The notes beneath the pieces are model-generated. The model did not search any database, had not been told where the DNA came from, and was given only the letters and a program-made list of their open reading frames with translations. Below are positions 5,647-14,440 of a stretch of DNA of 64,000 bases, piece by piece. The stretch comes from Metabacillus indicus LMG 22858 (GTDB taxonomy: Bacteria > Bacillota > Bacilli > Bacillales > Bacillaceae): contig NZ_JGVU02000002.1 of NCBI RefSeq assembly GCF_000708755.2, forward strand, positions 496,001 through 560,000, given 5' to 3'. Within the stretch, counting starts at the first letter, position 1. Each line of letters starts with the position of its first letter. The translations under genes were made by a program, and so were the position numbers.

Positions 5647-8644
5647 CGTTTTTCCCCTCCTTTTGAACGAGATCTCCCGGAAATACGTAATCTTTCCGCC
5701 CCCACTTTCGTTCAACTTCAACGCCTCTCTGAGGATTTGGATGACCGAAGCGGAAGTTGGTCCGCGGCAGAGGATTCACTCCTTCTGTCTCAAGAACTTC
5801 CAGTTTAGCCTTTACCTCTTTGTAGGCAGGTGTGTCTGTATCTTTGTCCGCATAGCTGCTTGTGATCAGATTGATCGCCGACTCACCTGAGTCATTCATA
5901 GGCAAATAAACTTCTTTCCCCTTCACCCTGTCTGTAACAACGCACTGCACTTTCACCTTGCCATATGGCGAAATGAGCCTTACTAGAGAGCCGTCTTTGA
6001 TTCCGCGCTCCGAAGCGAGTTCTGGTGAAACTTCAAGGAAGGTCCGAGGTGTTTTGGATGTGATTCCTTTGGATTTGTATGTCATATTCCCTTCATGGAA
6101 ATGTTCCAGCAGACGGCCGTTATTGACATGGATGTCATATTCATCGTCAAATTCAACCGGTCTTGTCCATTCCACCGGATGGAGGCGCGCCTTTCCGTCG
6201 GGAAAAGGAAACTCATCCAAAAAGAGGACGGGTGTATCTGTACCGTCGGGCTTTACCGGCCAGACGAGACTGCTGTAGCCTTCAAGACGTTCGTATGTGA
6301 CCCCTGCAAAAAGAGGAGCAAGCTGGGCTGCTTCAGCCATGATGTCTGAAGGGTGATCATAGGTCCACCCTGCGCCAAGCTGATTGGCCACATCCATAAT
6401 GATTTTCCAGTCAGGTTTGGAATCTCCGAGAGGTTCCAGCACTTCGTAGAGTCTTTGAACTCTCCGTTCTGTGTTTGTGAAGGTCCCTTCTTTTTCAAGA
6501 CTTGGACTTGCCGGCAGGACAACATCTGCATATTCGGCCGTTTTTGAAAGAAATAAATCCTGCACAACAAAAAAGTCGAGCTTTTCATAAGCGGCATGAA
6601 CATAGTTCATATTGGAGTCCACTATACCCATTTCTTCCCCTTTTAAATACATCGCTTTCACACTGCCGTCATGTATGCCGGCAACCATCTCATGATTGTT
6701 GAGGCCAGGCTCGGCCGGAAGCTCCACTCCCCAGGCTCTCTCGTACTTTTCTCTGACAGAACCGTCCGTTATTTTTTCGTAGGACGGAAGCCGGTCAGGC
6801 ATGCTTCCGAAGTCGCTTGCTCCCTGAACGTTATTATGGCCTCTCAGCGGATATGCTCCTGTATGCGGTCTGCCGTAATTCCCTGTTACAAGAAGCAGAT
6901 TGGAAATAGCCGTGCTTGTATCACTTCCTCCTGAGTGCTGCGTCACGCCCATGGCCCACAGGACTACCGTGCTTTCCGCTTCATAAATCATCTTTGCGAT
7001 TTGAATCATCTGCTCTTTCGGAATTCCTGAAAGCTTTTCTGCTTCATCAAGTGTGAATTTCTTGATGCTTGAGAGATAGTTTTCAAATCCGTTGACTCTA
7101 TTACTCAGAAACTGGTGGTCTTCCCATCCCTGTTCAATGATGTAATTTGTTACAGCTGACAGCCAGACTAGATCCGTTCCGGAAGCAGGCTGGATAAACA
7201 GATCAGACCGCTCTGCCATTTCATGCTTTCTGAGATCCGCGACGATCAGCTTTTGGCTGTTCAGCTTGTTGGCACGCTTTACCCTCGTTGATAACACGGG
7301 ATGAGATTCAGACGTGTTTGAGCCGATGATCAGGACCAGTTCTGCCGCTTCAATGTCTTTGATTGTCCCAGAGTCGCCTCCGTACCCGACTGTGCGGAAA
7401 AGGCCCATTGTTGCCGGAGTCTGACAGTACCTGGAACAGTTATCAATGTTATTCGTCCCGATGACTGCTCTTGCAAGCTTTTGCATCAAATATGATTCTT
7501 CATTCGTGCATTTGGAGGAGCTGATGAAGCTCAGGGAATCCGGCCCGTGCTCGTTTTTAATTTGAGTGAACTTTTGTGCAATCAGGGTAAGAGCTTCCTC
7601 CCATTCAGCTTCTCTGAAGTGGTTTCCTTCACGGATCAGGGGCTTTGTCAGCCGTTCTTCACTGTTTACAAAATCCCAGCCGAATTTTCCTTTGATGCAC
7701 GTGGAGATTCCGTTTGCGGGAGCATCCGGATGAGGTTCCACTTTTAGGATCTTCCTGTCTTTTGTCCAAATGTCAAAGCTGCATCCGACTCCGCAATAGG
7801 TGCAAACCGTTTTGGTTTTTTTGATTTTTTCATCTCTCATGGCAGATTCCATGTCTGAAATGGCGAGGATCGAGCCGTAGCCTGTTTCCACATTTTTCGT
7901 CAGTTCAATCATGGGACGGAGAGTCTGTTTGCTGATTCCAGTCAGATATCCGGCTTCCCCGATCATGCCTTTTTCCATCATGGCATTGCACGGACACACG
8001 GTTGAGCAATGGCCGCATGAGACGCATGAAGATTCATTAATAGGCACATCACTGTCCCAAATGACGCGGGGCTTCTCGCGCTCCCAGTCAATGGAAAGCG
8101 TTTCTGTTACCTGAACGTTCTGGCACGCTTCAACACATCTTCCGCACAGTATGCATTGATCAGGATCATATCTGTAAAACGGGTTGGACGTATCTTCTTT
8201 GTATGGTTTCTTAGAAAAAGGAATGCTCTGATGATTAATTTTCATCGCTTTTACCGTATTATGTATGTCGCATCCGCCATTGTTGTAGTCGCAAACCGTG
8301 CAGTACAATTCATGATTGTGCAGGATTCTGTCCATCGCGATGAGCTGTGCCTCTTTCACCTCAGGAGATTCTGTGTCCAGTACATCTCCGGGATGTACCT
8401 CAGTGGAACAGGCTCTTTTAAATTCACCGTTCACCTTAATAAGGCATGTATCACACGTCTCGATCGGCCCCAGACTCTCGTGGTAGCAAACGGCTGGAAC
8501 GTCTGTCCCGTGACTTTTTAACAGCTTGAGAGCTGTTTGATTTTCATCAGCATAAACCGCCCGTTCATTTACTCGGATAAACTGTTTTTCAGGCAAAAGA
8601 ACCTCTCCTTTCAAAGAAACATCTCCCTGTAATTCTTTCTCCAT
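5630..8644 (-). CDS. fdhF: Formate dehydrogenase, molybdopterin large subunit
   Basis: 1004 residues with the full set of cofactor domains: an N-terminal 2Fe-2S domain (Cys53, 64, 67, 79), a His/Cys-ligated 4Fe-4S motif (about 109-125), two ferredoxin-type clusters (Cys164-174 and 207-217), the 4Fe-4S Mo motif (Cys281, 284, 288) and the bis-MGD catalytic domain. The metal ligand is Cys407 in NCSRYCQTPA, where E. coli FdhF has selenocysteine. It oxidises formate to CO2. It lies downstream of the cofactor operon and of fdhD, with DUF1641 behind it. A cre-like site overlaps its promoter, suggesting carbon catabolite control. Confidence 0.95.
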   Translation of the reverse strand: MEKELQGDVSLKGEVLLPEKQFIRVNERAVYADENQTALKLLKSHGTDVPAVCYHESLGPIETCDTCLIKVNGEFKRACSTEVHPGDVLDTESPEVKEAQLIAMDRILHNHELYCTVCDYNNGGCDIHNTVKAMKINHQSIPFSKKPYKEDTSNPFYRYDPDQCILCGRCVEACQNVQVTETLSIDWEREKPRVIWDSDVPINESSCVSCGHCSTVCPCNAMMEKGMIGEAGYLTGISKQTLRPMIELTKNVETGYGSILAISDMESAMRDEKIKKTKTVCTYCGVGCSFDIWTKDRKILKVEPHPDAPANGISTCIKGKFGWDFVNSEERLTKPLIREGNHFREAEWEEALTLIAQKFTQIKNEHGPDSLSFISSSKCTNEESYLMQKLARAVIGTNNIDNCSRYCQTPATMGLFRTVGYGGDSGTIKDIEAAELVLIIGSNTSESHPVLSTRVKRANKLNSQKLIVADLRKHEMAERSDLFIQPASGTDLVWLSAVTNYIIEQGWEDHQFLSNRVNGFENYLSSIKKFTLDEAEKLSGIPKEQMIQIAKMIYEAESTVVLWAMGVTQHSGGSDTSTAISNLLLVTGNYGRPHTGAYPLRGHNNVQGASDFGSMPDRLPSYEKITDGSVREKYERAWGVELPAEPGLNNHEMVAGIHDGSVKAMYLKGEEMGIVDSNMNYVHAAYEKLDFFVVQDLFLSKTAEYADVVLPASPSLEKEGTFTNTERRVQRLYEVLEPLGDSKPDWKIIMDVANQLGAGWTYDHPSDIMAEAAQLAPLFAGVTYERLEGYSSLVWPVKPDGTDTPVLFLDEFPFPDGKARLHPVEWTRPVEFDDEYDIHVNNGRLLEHFHEGNMTYKSKGITSKTPRTFLEVSPELASERGIKDGSLVRLISPYGKVKVQCVVTDRVKGKEVYLPMNDSGESAINLITSSYADKDTDTPAYKEVKAKLEVLETEGVNPLPRTNFRFGHPNPQRGVEVERKWGRKDYVFPGDLVQKEGKNGGKSN

Positions 8645-8670
8645 CGATTGAATTCCTTTTCGGTAAATTT

Positions 8671-8698
8671 TGAAAGCGTTTACTTAACAAAGGTAAAC
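8671..8698. promoter_or_regulatory. cre-like site and inverted repeat upstream of fdhF
   Basis: TGAAAGCGTTTACT at 8671-8684 matches the CcpA cre consensus TGWAANCGNTNWCA except the last base. Overlapping it, GTTTAC and GTAAAC form an inverted repeat (8678-8698). Both lie 27-55 bp before the fdhF start. Confidence 0.55.
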
Positions 8699-8721
8699 AA
8701 AACCGGGGCATGTTCCCGGGT
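8698..8721 (-). terminator. Possible terminator between moaD and fdhF
   Basis: The hairpin AAACCCGGG/CCCCGGTTT (8 of 9 pairs) followed by TTTGTTT on the minus strand lies directly after the moaD stop. It may lower read-through from the cofactor genes into fdhF. Confidence 0.5.
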
Positions 8722-8955
8722 TTATCCGCCGCTCACAGGCGGTATAAAGGCCACCGTATCTCCGTCTTTCAGCACGGTGCTTTCATCTGCAAATTCTTCA
8801 TTCACTGCGATCATCGCCGTATGAATGCCCTTAAGCTTGTAGGTTTCAGAGATAGACTCTTTCATTTCACCTGCCGTCATGCCGGCAGCCTGAATCTGAA
8901 CGGTGCTTTTTCCGGCCTGGTCCCCAAGATGGGCGAAAAGAAGAATAGTAATCAT
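8722..8955 (-). CDS. moaD: Molybdopterin synthase sulfur carrier subunit MoaD
   Basis: 77 residues from ATG (MITILLFAHLGDQAG), ending in the diagnostic PPVSGG. The C-terminal Gly-Gly is adenylated and then thiocarboxylated to donate sulfur to precursor Z. Beta-grasp, ubiquitin-like fold by family. The ATG overlaps the moaE stop (ATGA). A longer frame to 9021 would run into moaE and is rejected. Confidence 0.93.
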   Translation of the reverse strand: MITILLFAHLGDQAGKSTVQIQAAGMTAGEMKESISETYKLKGIHTAMIAVNEEFADESTVLKDGDTVAFIPPVSGG

Positions 8956-9422
8956 GCGAGCTCTCCTTTCCCGGGTTTGCCTTCCGGATAGGATTCCGTT
9001 TGCAGCTGGTTCCCGATCCATTCCGTGCCGTCATCCCAATGCTCTTTTTTCCAAATAGGGACAATTTCTTTAATCCGTTCAATCGCGTATTCATTGGCTT
9101 CATAGGCGGCCTTTCGGTGAGGCGATGAAACGGCAATGACGACAGCTGCTTCGGAAATTTCAAGCCTGCCTGTTCTGTGGGTAATGGCAGCTGCCGTTCC
9201 CGGCCACTTTTCACTTATTTCTTTTCCGATTTGCATGAGCATTTTTTCCGCCATCGGCTTATATGCCTGGTATTCAAGATACAACGTTCTCTTTCCATTT
9301 GTCATTTCGCGAACCGTCCCGATAAAAATGGTGATTGCACCGGCATTTCGGTTTGCTACTTTGTTTGCTGTTTCTTCTGCTGATATCAGCTTTTCTGTCA
9401 GTTCAAATAGACTCTGATTCAT
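8952..9422 (-). CDS. moaE: Molybdopterin synthase catalytic subunit MoaE
   Basis: 156 residues, the usual length, with the MoaE landmarks GAITIFIGTVR, LEYQAYKPMAEKML, ITHRTGRLEI and the C-terminal PIWKKEHWDDGTEWI. With two MoaD subunits it converts cyclic pyranopterin monophosphate to molybdopterin. It overlaps mobB by 20 bp and moaD by 4 bp within a tightly packed operon. Confidence 0.95.
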   Translation of the reverse strand: MNQSLFELTEKLISAEETANKVANRNAGAITIFIGTVREMTNGKRTLYLEYQAYKPMAEKMLMQIGKEISEKWPGTAAAITHRTGRLEISEAAVVIAVSSPHRKAAYEANEYAIERIKEIVPIWKKEHWDDGTEWIGNQLQTESYPEGKPGKGELA

Positions 9423-9933
9423 ATTGTTTTTTCACAACCTTCACTAAAAAATCCAAGTAGAGGTGTTCCTCATCATGAAAACTGAAAACAGGCACGCTGG
9501 TTTGAACCATTTCCTTCTTATCTGCAATAACGCAAACGATTCCATTCAGTTCAAGAAGACTTAGGTCTCGTTCGGTCCGTATGCAGACGGCTTTAGGATA
9601 CGGTGCATGTTTATAGCCTTCAATTAAAATTAGATCCAAATCAAGCAGGCTGTAAATGTTCAGCAGTTCTTCAAGCGTCCATGATCCAGAACCTAGCGAC
9701 AGCTGAAGAACGCCGCCTCCCTCAACTCCTGCAAGCTTTGAGCCTGCCTCTAAATGCTTTCCGCTGTCCTTTTCCATCAACGCCTTATCTGGCGCTCCGC
9801 CGTGGCCGTGATGCTTGATGGTGCCGGTTTTAAGAGATTCACGCTGCGCTCTCTTAATCAGCTTTTCCATCACAGCCGTCTTTCCCGAATTCTGAAAACC
9901 TGCTATCTGAAGGATGGCGCGGTGTTTTCCCAC
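9403..9933 (-). CDS. mobB: Molybdopterin-guanine dinucleotide biosynthesis adaptor MobB
   Basis: 176 residues from a GTG start (GKHRAILQIAGFQNSGKT). The P-loop GFQNSGKTAVMEKL and the motif TIKHHGHGG are typical of MobB GTPases, which help MobA attach GMP to the cofactor. bis-MGD is the form needed by the formate dehydrogenase of this cluster. It overlaps moeA by 31 bp. mobA itself is not in the window. Confidence 0.92.
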   Translation of the reverse strand: MGKHRAILQIAGFQNSGKTAVMEKLIKRAQRESLKTGTIKHHGHGGAPDKALMEKDSGKHLEAGSKLAGVEGGGVLQLSLGSGSWTLEELLNIYSLLDLDLILIEGYKHAPYPKAVCIRTERDLSLLELNGIVCVIADKKEMVQTSVPVFSFHDEEHLYLDFLVKVVKKQYESESI

Positions 9934-11183
9934 TGGCGTTCACTTCCTTTTTGATCGTCAAGTAAAAGAATGTCCGCCTTCATTCCTGCTTTGTACCCTC
10001 TCGTTCCGCCCGGAAGGACAATCAGGGCATTTGCATCTGCCAGCGAAGATACGGCGCTTGACTTGTCGAATCCTGATGGCACCGCTTTTATCACTCCGTC
10101 TTCATAGACGATGGTTCCGCGGACAAACCTTGTAAAGGGATTTGCCTTCTCAAAATCAGAGCCCAAAACGGCCTTTTCTTTTCTGATGTGGGGTCGGCTG
10201 CTGAAGCAGCAGAACCTGATCACAGGCCTTACAAACATTTCAAAACCGACGAAACAGGCTGAAGGATTTCCCGAAAGACCAAAGAGGAGCTTCCCGCGAT
10301 GTTCAGCCACCGTCGTTACGCTTCCTGGTCTCATGGCGATTTTATTAAAGAGGACAGATGCGCCGATTCTTTTATATATATCAGGCAAATAATCATAGTC
10401 ACCGACAGAAACTCCGCCTGTCGTCAGCAGCACATCTACTTTTGCGAGCGCGTGCTGAACGGCCTCTGTGCACTGATTAAGGTCATCGCTGAATTTGCCG
10501 AGGTAAAGAGGTACTCCTCCTGCCCGTTCAATTTGGGAGAGGAGCATATATGTATTGCTGTTGCGGATTTTCCCGTCCTCGAGGGGTTCATCAGGGTTCA
10601 GAAGCTCACTCCCTGTTGCAAGAACGCCTATAACCGGTTTTTTAGCAGCAGGAACCTCTGCATACCCGAACGCTGCCAGAAGGGCTGATAATCCAGGTGT
10701 AATAAAAGAGCCTTTTTCAGCTAGTACTGTACCGCTCCTGGTGTCTTCTCCCCGGAAGGAAATATTTTCGCCTGGTTTCATCTCTCTCTTTAATTCCACT
10801 TTTGACCCGGCAAGCGGTTTTGTCAGCTCAAGCATAACAACGGCATCAGCCCCTTCAGGGAGCTTTGCGCCAGTCATAATTCTTACTGCCTGCATGTATC
10901 CGATACTTCCTTCAAAGACAGATCCGGCACCGATTTCTCCGACAACTTGAAAGACTGCTCTCTTTTCTCCTGAGAGTCCTGCCGTATCAACAGATCTGAC
11001 AGCATATCCATCATAGGGGGAACGGTCAAACGGCGGAACATCATGATCTGCAACGAGATCTTGTGCAAGAAATCGGCCATAAGACTCCTCAAGAGGAATA
11101 TGCTCCGCGCTGCCGCAAACGGCATGTCCCATCACTAGATTTACAGCTTCCGAGACTGGGATCGGGGTTCTTATTTCAATCAT
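9903..11183 (-). CDS. moeA: Molybdopterin molybdenumtransferase MoeA
   Basis: 426 residues with MoeA domains: the N-terminal region with DVPPFDRSPYDGYAVRS, the MoCF-like domain with TGSEL and TTGGVSVGDYDYLPD (about 180-260), LLFGLSGNPSACFVGFEMFVRPVI, and a C-terminal beta domain. It inserts molybdate into adenylylated molybdopterin. It lies 2 bp after moaA. Confidence 0.95.
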   Translation of the reverse strand: MIEIRTPIPVSEAVNLVMGHAVCGSAEHIPLEESYGRFLAQDLVADHDVPPFDRSPYDGYAVRSVDTAGLSGEKRAVFQVVGEIGAGSVFEGSIGYMQAVRIMTGAKLPEGADAVVMLELTKPLAGSKVELKREMKPGENISFRGEDTRSGTVLAEKGSFITPGLSALLAAFGYAEVPAAKKPVIGVLATGSELLNPDEPLEDGKIRNSNTYMLLSQIERAGGVPLYLGKFSDDLNQCTEAVQHALAKVDVLLTTGGVSVGDYDYLPDIYKRIGASVLFNKIAMRPGSVTTVAEHRGKLLFGLSGNPSACFVGFEMFVRPVIRFCCFSSRPHIRKEKAVLGSDFEKANPFTRFVRGTIVYEDGVIKAVPSGFDKSSAVSSLADANALIVLPGGTRGYKAGMKADILLLDDQKGSERQWENTAPSFR

Positions 11184-11185
11184 GG

Positions 11186-12187
11186 CTACCCTCCTATATG
11201 GGACATTTCAACCTTTTGTCTGGCTTCTTTCGTATTCATCCGTTCATCTGAGTAACGGTCATGGCGGAGATTCCAAACGTTCGCAATCTCTGCTTTTAGC
11301 ATTGCGTCATCCATATTAGAACGAAGCAATGATCTTAAGTCATGCCCTCTTGAAGCAAAGAGGCATGTGTAAAGAGTTCCCTCAGCTGAAATCCTGGCCC
11401 TCGAGCATGATGAACAAAAGGAATCCGTTACAGATGAAATGACGCCGATCTCACCGGAACCGTCCATGTATTCGTACCTTGAGGCAACCTCGCCCGGATA
11501 TGCCGGCGGTACAGCCTTTAGAGGGAATTTTGCATCAATGATCTTGATTATTTCCTGCTTTGATGTCACGTGGGAGAGCTCCCACCCGTTTGCATTGCCG
11601 ACATCCATATATTCGATGAACCTCAGCGTGTGTCCTTTTTCTTTAAAAAAAGAGGCCATGGGCAGAATCTCCGTCTCATTTACACCTTTTTGGACAACCA
11701 TGTTTATTTTCACCGAAAGTCCGGTTTCTGCCGCAGCCTCAATTCCTCTTAGCACCTGGGCTGCTTCGCCTCTCTTGCCGTTCATGGAAAAAAAGAGCTC
11801 AGGATCCAGCGCGTCAAGACTCACGGTTACTCTCTTTAACCCGGCTTCAGCAAGCTCAGAGGCAAACGTTTTCAACAAAGATCCGTTTGTGGTCAGTCCG
11901 ATGTCCTCTATTCCGTCGACATTTCTGAGCATGGCAATCAAGACCGGAAGTTCTCTCCTGAGCAGAGGCTCGCCTCCCGTAAGGCGGATTTTCTTCGTAC
12001 CGAGAGAAGCAAAGATCTCAGCCAGTCTATGAATCTCTTCAAATGAGAGAATGCGGTCGGATGACAAAAAAGGATAATCACTTCCGAAAAGATGCTCCGG
12101 CATACAGTAGCTACAGCGGAAATTACATCTGTCTGTAACAGAAATGCGCAAATCTCTTAACGGCCTGTCCAATGAATCCAGGATCAT
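11186..12187 (-). CDS. moaA: GTP 3',8-cyclase MoaA (radical SAM)
   Basis: 333 residues. The N-terminal radical SAM motif CNFRCSYCMPE binds the first 4Fe-4S cluster; the C-terminal cluster cysteines are in DSFCSSCSRARISAEGTLYTC. The sequence ends in Gly-Gly, as needed for activity. It makes (8S)-3',8-cyclo-7,8-dihydro-GTP, the first step of cofactor synthesis. moaC, needed for the next step, is not in the window. It lies 15 bp after fdhD. Confidence 0.96.
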   Translation of the reverse strand: MILDSLDRPLRDLRISVTDRCNFRCSYCMPEHLFGSDYPFLSSDRILSFEEIHRLAEIFASLGTKKIRLTGGEPLLRRELPVLIAMLRNVDGIEDIGLTTNGSLLKTFASELAEAGLKRVTVSLDALDPELFFSMNGKRGEAAQVLRGIEAAAETGLSVKINMVVQKGVNETEILPMASFFKEKGHTLRFIEYMDVGNANGWELSHVTSKQEIIKIIDAKFPLKAVPPAYPGEVASRYEYMDGSGEIGVISSVTDSFCSSCSRARISAEGTLYTCLFASRGHDLRSLLRSNMDDAMLKAEIANVWNLRHDRYSDERMNTKEARQKVEMSHIGG

Positions 12188-12202
12188 CTCTTTTCCTCCT
12201 TT

Positions 12203-13015
12203 CTATGAAATCTTGATTCTATTGGAATGCGTATATATATTTAATGAACTGTTCCGGATAAACCCTACCGCTGTGATGCCAAGTTCCTCTGCCAGATTCA
12301 GTGCAAGCGTTGTCGGTGCTGATTTTGAAAGCACAATTTCACAGCCTATTTTTGCGGTTTTGAGAAGAATTTCAGAGGATATTCTTCCGCTGAAAACAAG
12401 AATTTTCCCTCTCGTGCTGATTGCGTTTTTTAAACAATAGCCGTAAAGCTTATCAAGGGCATTGTGCCTGCCGATATCCATTCTGCTTACGATTATGCCG
12501 TTTTCGTCGCAAAGCGCTGCATTATGAACGCCTCCTGTACTTTGAAATATGTCCGCAGTGCGCTGCAGTTCATTCATCAGGGAAAAGCACGCATCCGCAT
12601 GAATCGCTGTAGTCTGTTTGAGAGGTTTTACGACTCTGGCATCGTTTACAAAAACAAAGCCCGGCCTGCTCATGCCGCAGCACGATGTAAGATAGCGTTT
12701 GTTCTGCATATGGATGAAGCTGTTCTCTTTTGAAAGGGTGACATGGGCAAATCCCTCTTTTTCCTGAATCCATATTTCCTTGATGTCTTCAAGCTTTGAA
12801 ATAAAGCCTTCAGATGCCAAATAGCCAATCACCATATCTTCGAGATATTCTGGAGAGCTGACCATTGTGACAGCCTCTTCCCCGTTCAGTTTAACAGTGA
12901 GGGGATATTCCGTCACAATCTCATCTTCTACCTGAGCCGCATTGCCGCGGGCCAGTTTTATGATGCTTCTGGTTTCCGTTACTGGCTTCATGCTTGTCCC
13001 CCCATTCCCTGCCAT
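12203..13015 (-). CDS. fdhD: Formate dehydrogenase sulfurtransferase FdhD
   Basis: 270 residues, or 262 if the ATG at 12991 (behind GGGGGGAC) is used. FdhD passes sulfur from a cysteine desulfurase to bis-MGD of formate dehydrogenase. Landmarks are TEYPLTVKLNGEEAVTM, the Cys-pair motif TSCCGMSRPGF, FQSTGGVHNAALC, SRMDIGRHNALDKL and FSGRISSEILLKTAKIG. It is the first gene of the fdhD-moaA-moeA-mobB-moaE-moaD run, consistent with serving fdhF downstream. Confidence 0.93.
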   Translation of the reverse strand: MAGNGGTSMKPVTETRSIIKLARGNAAQVEDEIVTEYPLTVKLNGEEAVTMVSSPEYLEDMVIGYLASEGFISKLEDIKEIWIQEKEGFAHVTLSKENSFIHMQNKRYLTSCCGMSRPGFVFVNDARVVKPLKQTTAIHADACFSLMNELQRTADIFQSTGGVHNAALCDENGIIVSRMDIGRHNALDKLYGYCLKNAISTRGKILVFSGRISSEILLKTAKIGCEIVLSKSAPTTLALNLAEELGITAVGFIRNSSLNIYTHSNRIKIS

Positions 13016-13059
13016 ACTTTGTCCTAATGATAATCCAACAGCCTGTAATTGAAAAGCAG

Positions 13060-13087
13060 AAAGGGGTCTCCTTTTTAGGAAACCCCT
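13060..13087 (-). terminator. Terminator of speD
   Basis: Inverted repeat AGGGGTTTCCT/AGGAGACCCCT just past the speD stop, with a modest U-rich tail. It separates speD from fdhD. Confidence 0.65.
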
Positions 13088-13093
13088 GAAAAA

Positions 13094-13903
13094 TCAACCT
13101 TTAAACGGCTTCATATTTTTCCCGTAAAAGATTTCATCCATTTCAATTTTCAGTCTGTCCGTTATTTCGTTCCGTTCGTTTTTCGTCAGCTTGTCCTTCG
13201 TATAGCCGAACAAATAGTTGTTCAGGTCAAACTCCTTCAGTTTGCATTTCGTATGAAAAATATTCTGGGGATACACGTTCACGTCGATCATGTCGTACGC
13301 CTCTTTTACCGATTGGGGTATGTAGTTCTGAATGGAATTAATGTCATGGTCGATAAACAGCTTTTCTCCATTGATGTCGCGCGTGAACCCTCTGACCCGG
13401 TAATCCATTGTCATAATATCCGTATCAAACGAATGAATCAGGTAGTTCAGGGCTTTAAGCGGGGAAATTTCCCCGCATGTAGATACGTCAATGTCTGCTC
13501 TGAAGGTACTGATGCCTTCATTCGGATGATATTCAGGATACGTATGAACCGTTATGTGGCTTTTATCAAGCTGCATCACCACAGAATCAGGCAGCGGTCC
13601 CGGAGATTCGGCATAGGACTCTTCAGGCACTTCGACGACAGGTCCTTCAGATACAAGAATGGTCACACTTGCTCCCTGAGGCACATAATTCTGCTGGGCA
13701 ATATTCAGTACATGAGCGCCGATAATATCTGTCACATTCTTTAGAATCTTCGTCAGCCGTTCTGCATTATACTGCTCGTCTATATAGTTTATGTAGGCTT
13801 CCCGTTCTTCTTTTGTTTTCGTATAGCAAATGTCATACATATTAAAGCTAAGCGATTTTGTCAGATTGTTGAATTCGTGGAGCTGTACTCTCTGCTCAGA
13901 CAT
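13094..13903 (-). CDS. speD: S-adenosylmethionine decarboxylase proenzyme SpeD (long, E. coli type)
   Basis: 269 residues, strikingly like E. coli SpeD (264 aa) and unlike the 126-residue SpeH type of B. subtilis. The self-cleavage site is Lys114-Ser115 in [12 protein letters not shown]; the new N-terminal Ser becomes the pyruvoyl group. Other landmarks are [41 protein letters not shown] and [30 protein letters not shown]. It makes decarboxylated SAM for spermidine synthesis. It has its own terminator and stands apart from the molybdenum genes. Confidence 0.95.
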   Translation of the reverse strand: MSEQRVQLHEFNNLTKSLSFNMYDICYTKTKEEREAYINYIDEQYNAERLTKILKNVTDIIGAHVLNIAQQNYVPQGASVTILVSEGPVVEVPEESYAESPGPLPDSVVMQLDKSHITVHTYPEYHPNEGISTFRADIDVSTCGEISPLKALNYLIHSFDTDIMTMDYRVRGFTRDINGEKLFIDHDINSIQNYIPQSVKEAYDMIDVNVYPQNIFHTKCKLKEFDLNNYLFGYTKDKLTKNERNEITDRLKIEMDEIFYGKNMKPFKG

Positions 13904-14087
13904 AGGTTTATTCCCCTTTCTTCGCTGAATCTCTGGTGTACATACGTTTTTATATTACCCACTTTGCCATTCAGCAAACAAACTCTTTTTTCTTTCATTT
14001 TTTAAAAGCGTGATAATCGCCAAGGCTTCCTGGTGCGGATTTTCATATGAATAGTAATAGAAACACTAGATTGGAGATGGTGATGAC

Positions 14088-14372
14088 GTGTCTAACCAAA
14101 GAAAAAGACAAAGAAGACCGCGCTGTATTTTTCCTGAATACAGATGGTGCGGCCCTGGGTGCAGCGGACCGGGCATGCCGATCAACGATGTGGATGCATG
14201 CTGTCAGAAGCATGACCTGTGCCTCGACAGCGGGCGTTCATCCTGTGATTGTGATCTTGCTTTTGTTGAATGTCTCCGCCCAAAAATGAACCGGGAAACG
14301 GAAAAAGGCCGCAACGCTGCATTTATGTATAAAATCATGAAGCTGAAAATGATGTTTACGTGCGGAGGATAA
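14088..14372 (+). CDS. Phospholipase A2-like small protein (parvovirus VP1-like)
   Basis: 94 residues from a GTG start behind GGAGATGG. The segment YRWCGPGCSGPG resembles the calcium loop, and DVDACCQKHDLC is the classical secreted phospholipase A2 active-site motif with its His-Asp pair. Cysteines further on (SSCDCDLAFVEC) fit the disulfide pattern. There is no signal peptide; the N-terminus is very basic (QRKRQRRPR). Bacillus homologues are, as I recall, labelled parvovirus coat VP1-like because that viral domain is also a PLA2. Lipase activity is plausible but untested; a spore-coat or germination-linked role is a guess. Another frame starting at 14047 overlaps and is rejected. Confidence 0.8.
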   Translation: MSNQRKRQRRPRCIFPEYRWCGPGCSGPGMPINDVDACCQKHDLCLDSGRSSCDCDLAFVECLRPKMNRETEKGRNAAFMYKIMKLKMMFTCGG

Positions 14373-14440
14373 ATTCCGGACTCAACAACCGGGGATTTTT
14401 TCATAGAATACAGTAATTGTGTCCGGAATGAGGTGATGGC

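Noticed and set aside
5630-8644. Selenocysteine codon in formate dehydrogenase
   Set aside because: The metal-ligand position is an ordinary Cys (residue 407) and the frame has no internal stop.
14047-14289. 80-codon frame overlapping the PLA2-like gene
   Set aside because: Weaker ribosome site and no family motif; the GTG frame at 14088 carries the PLA2 motifs.
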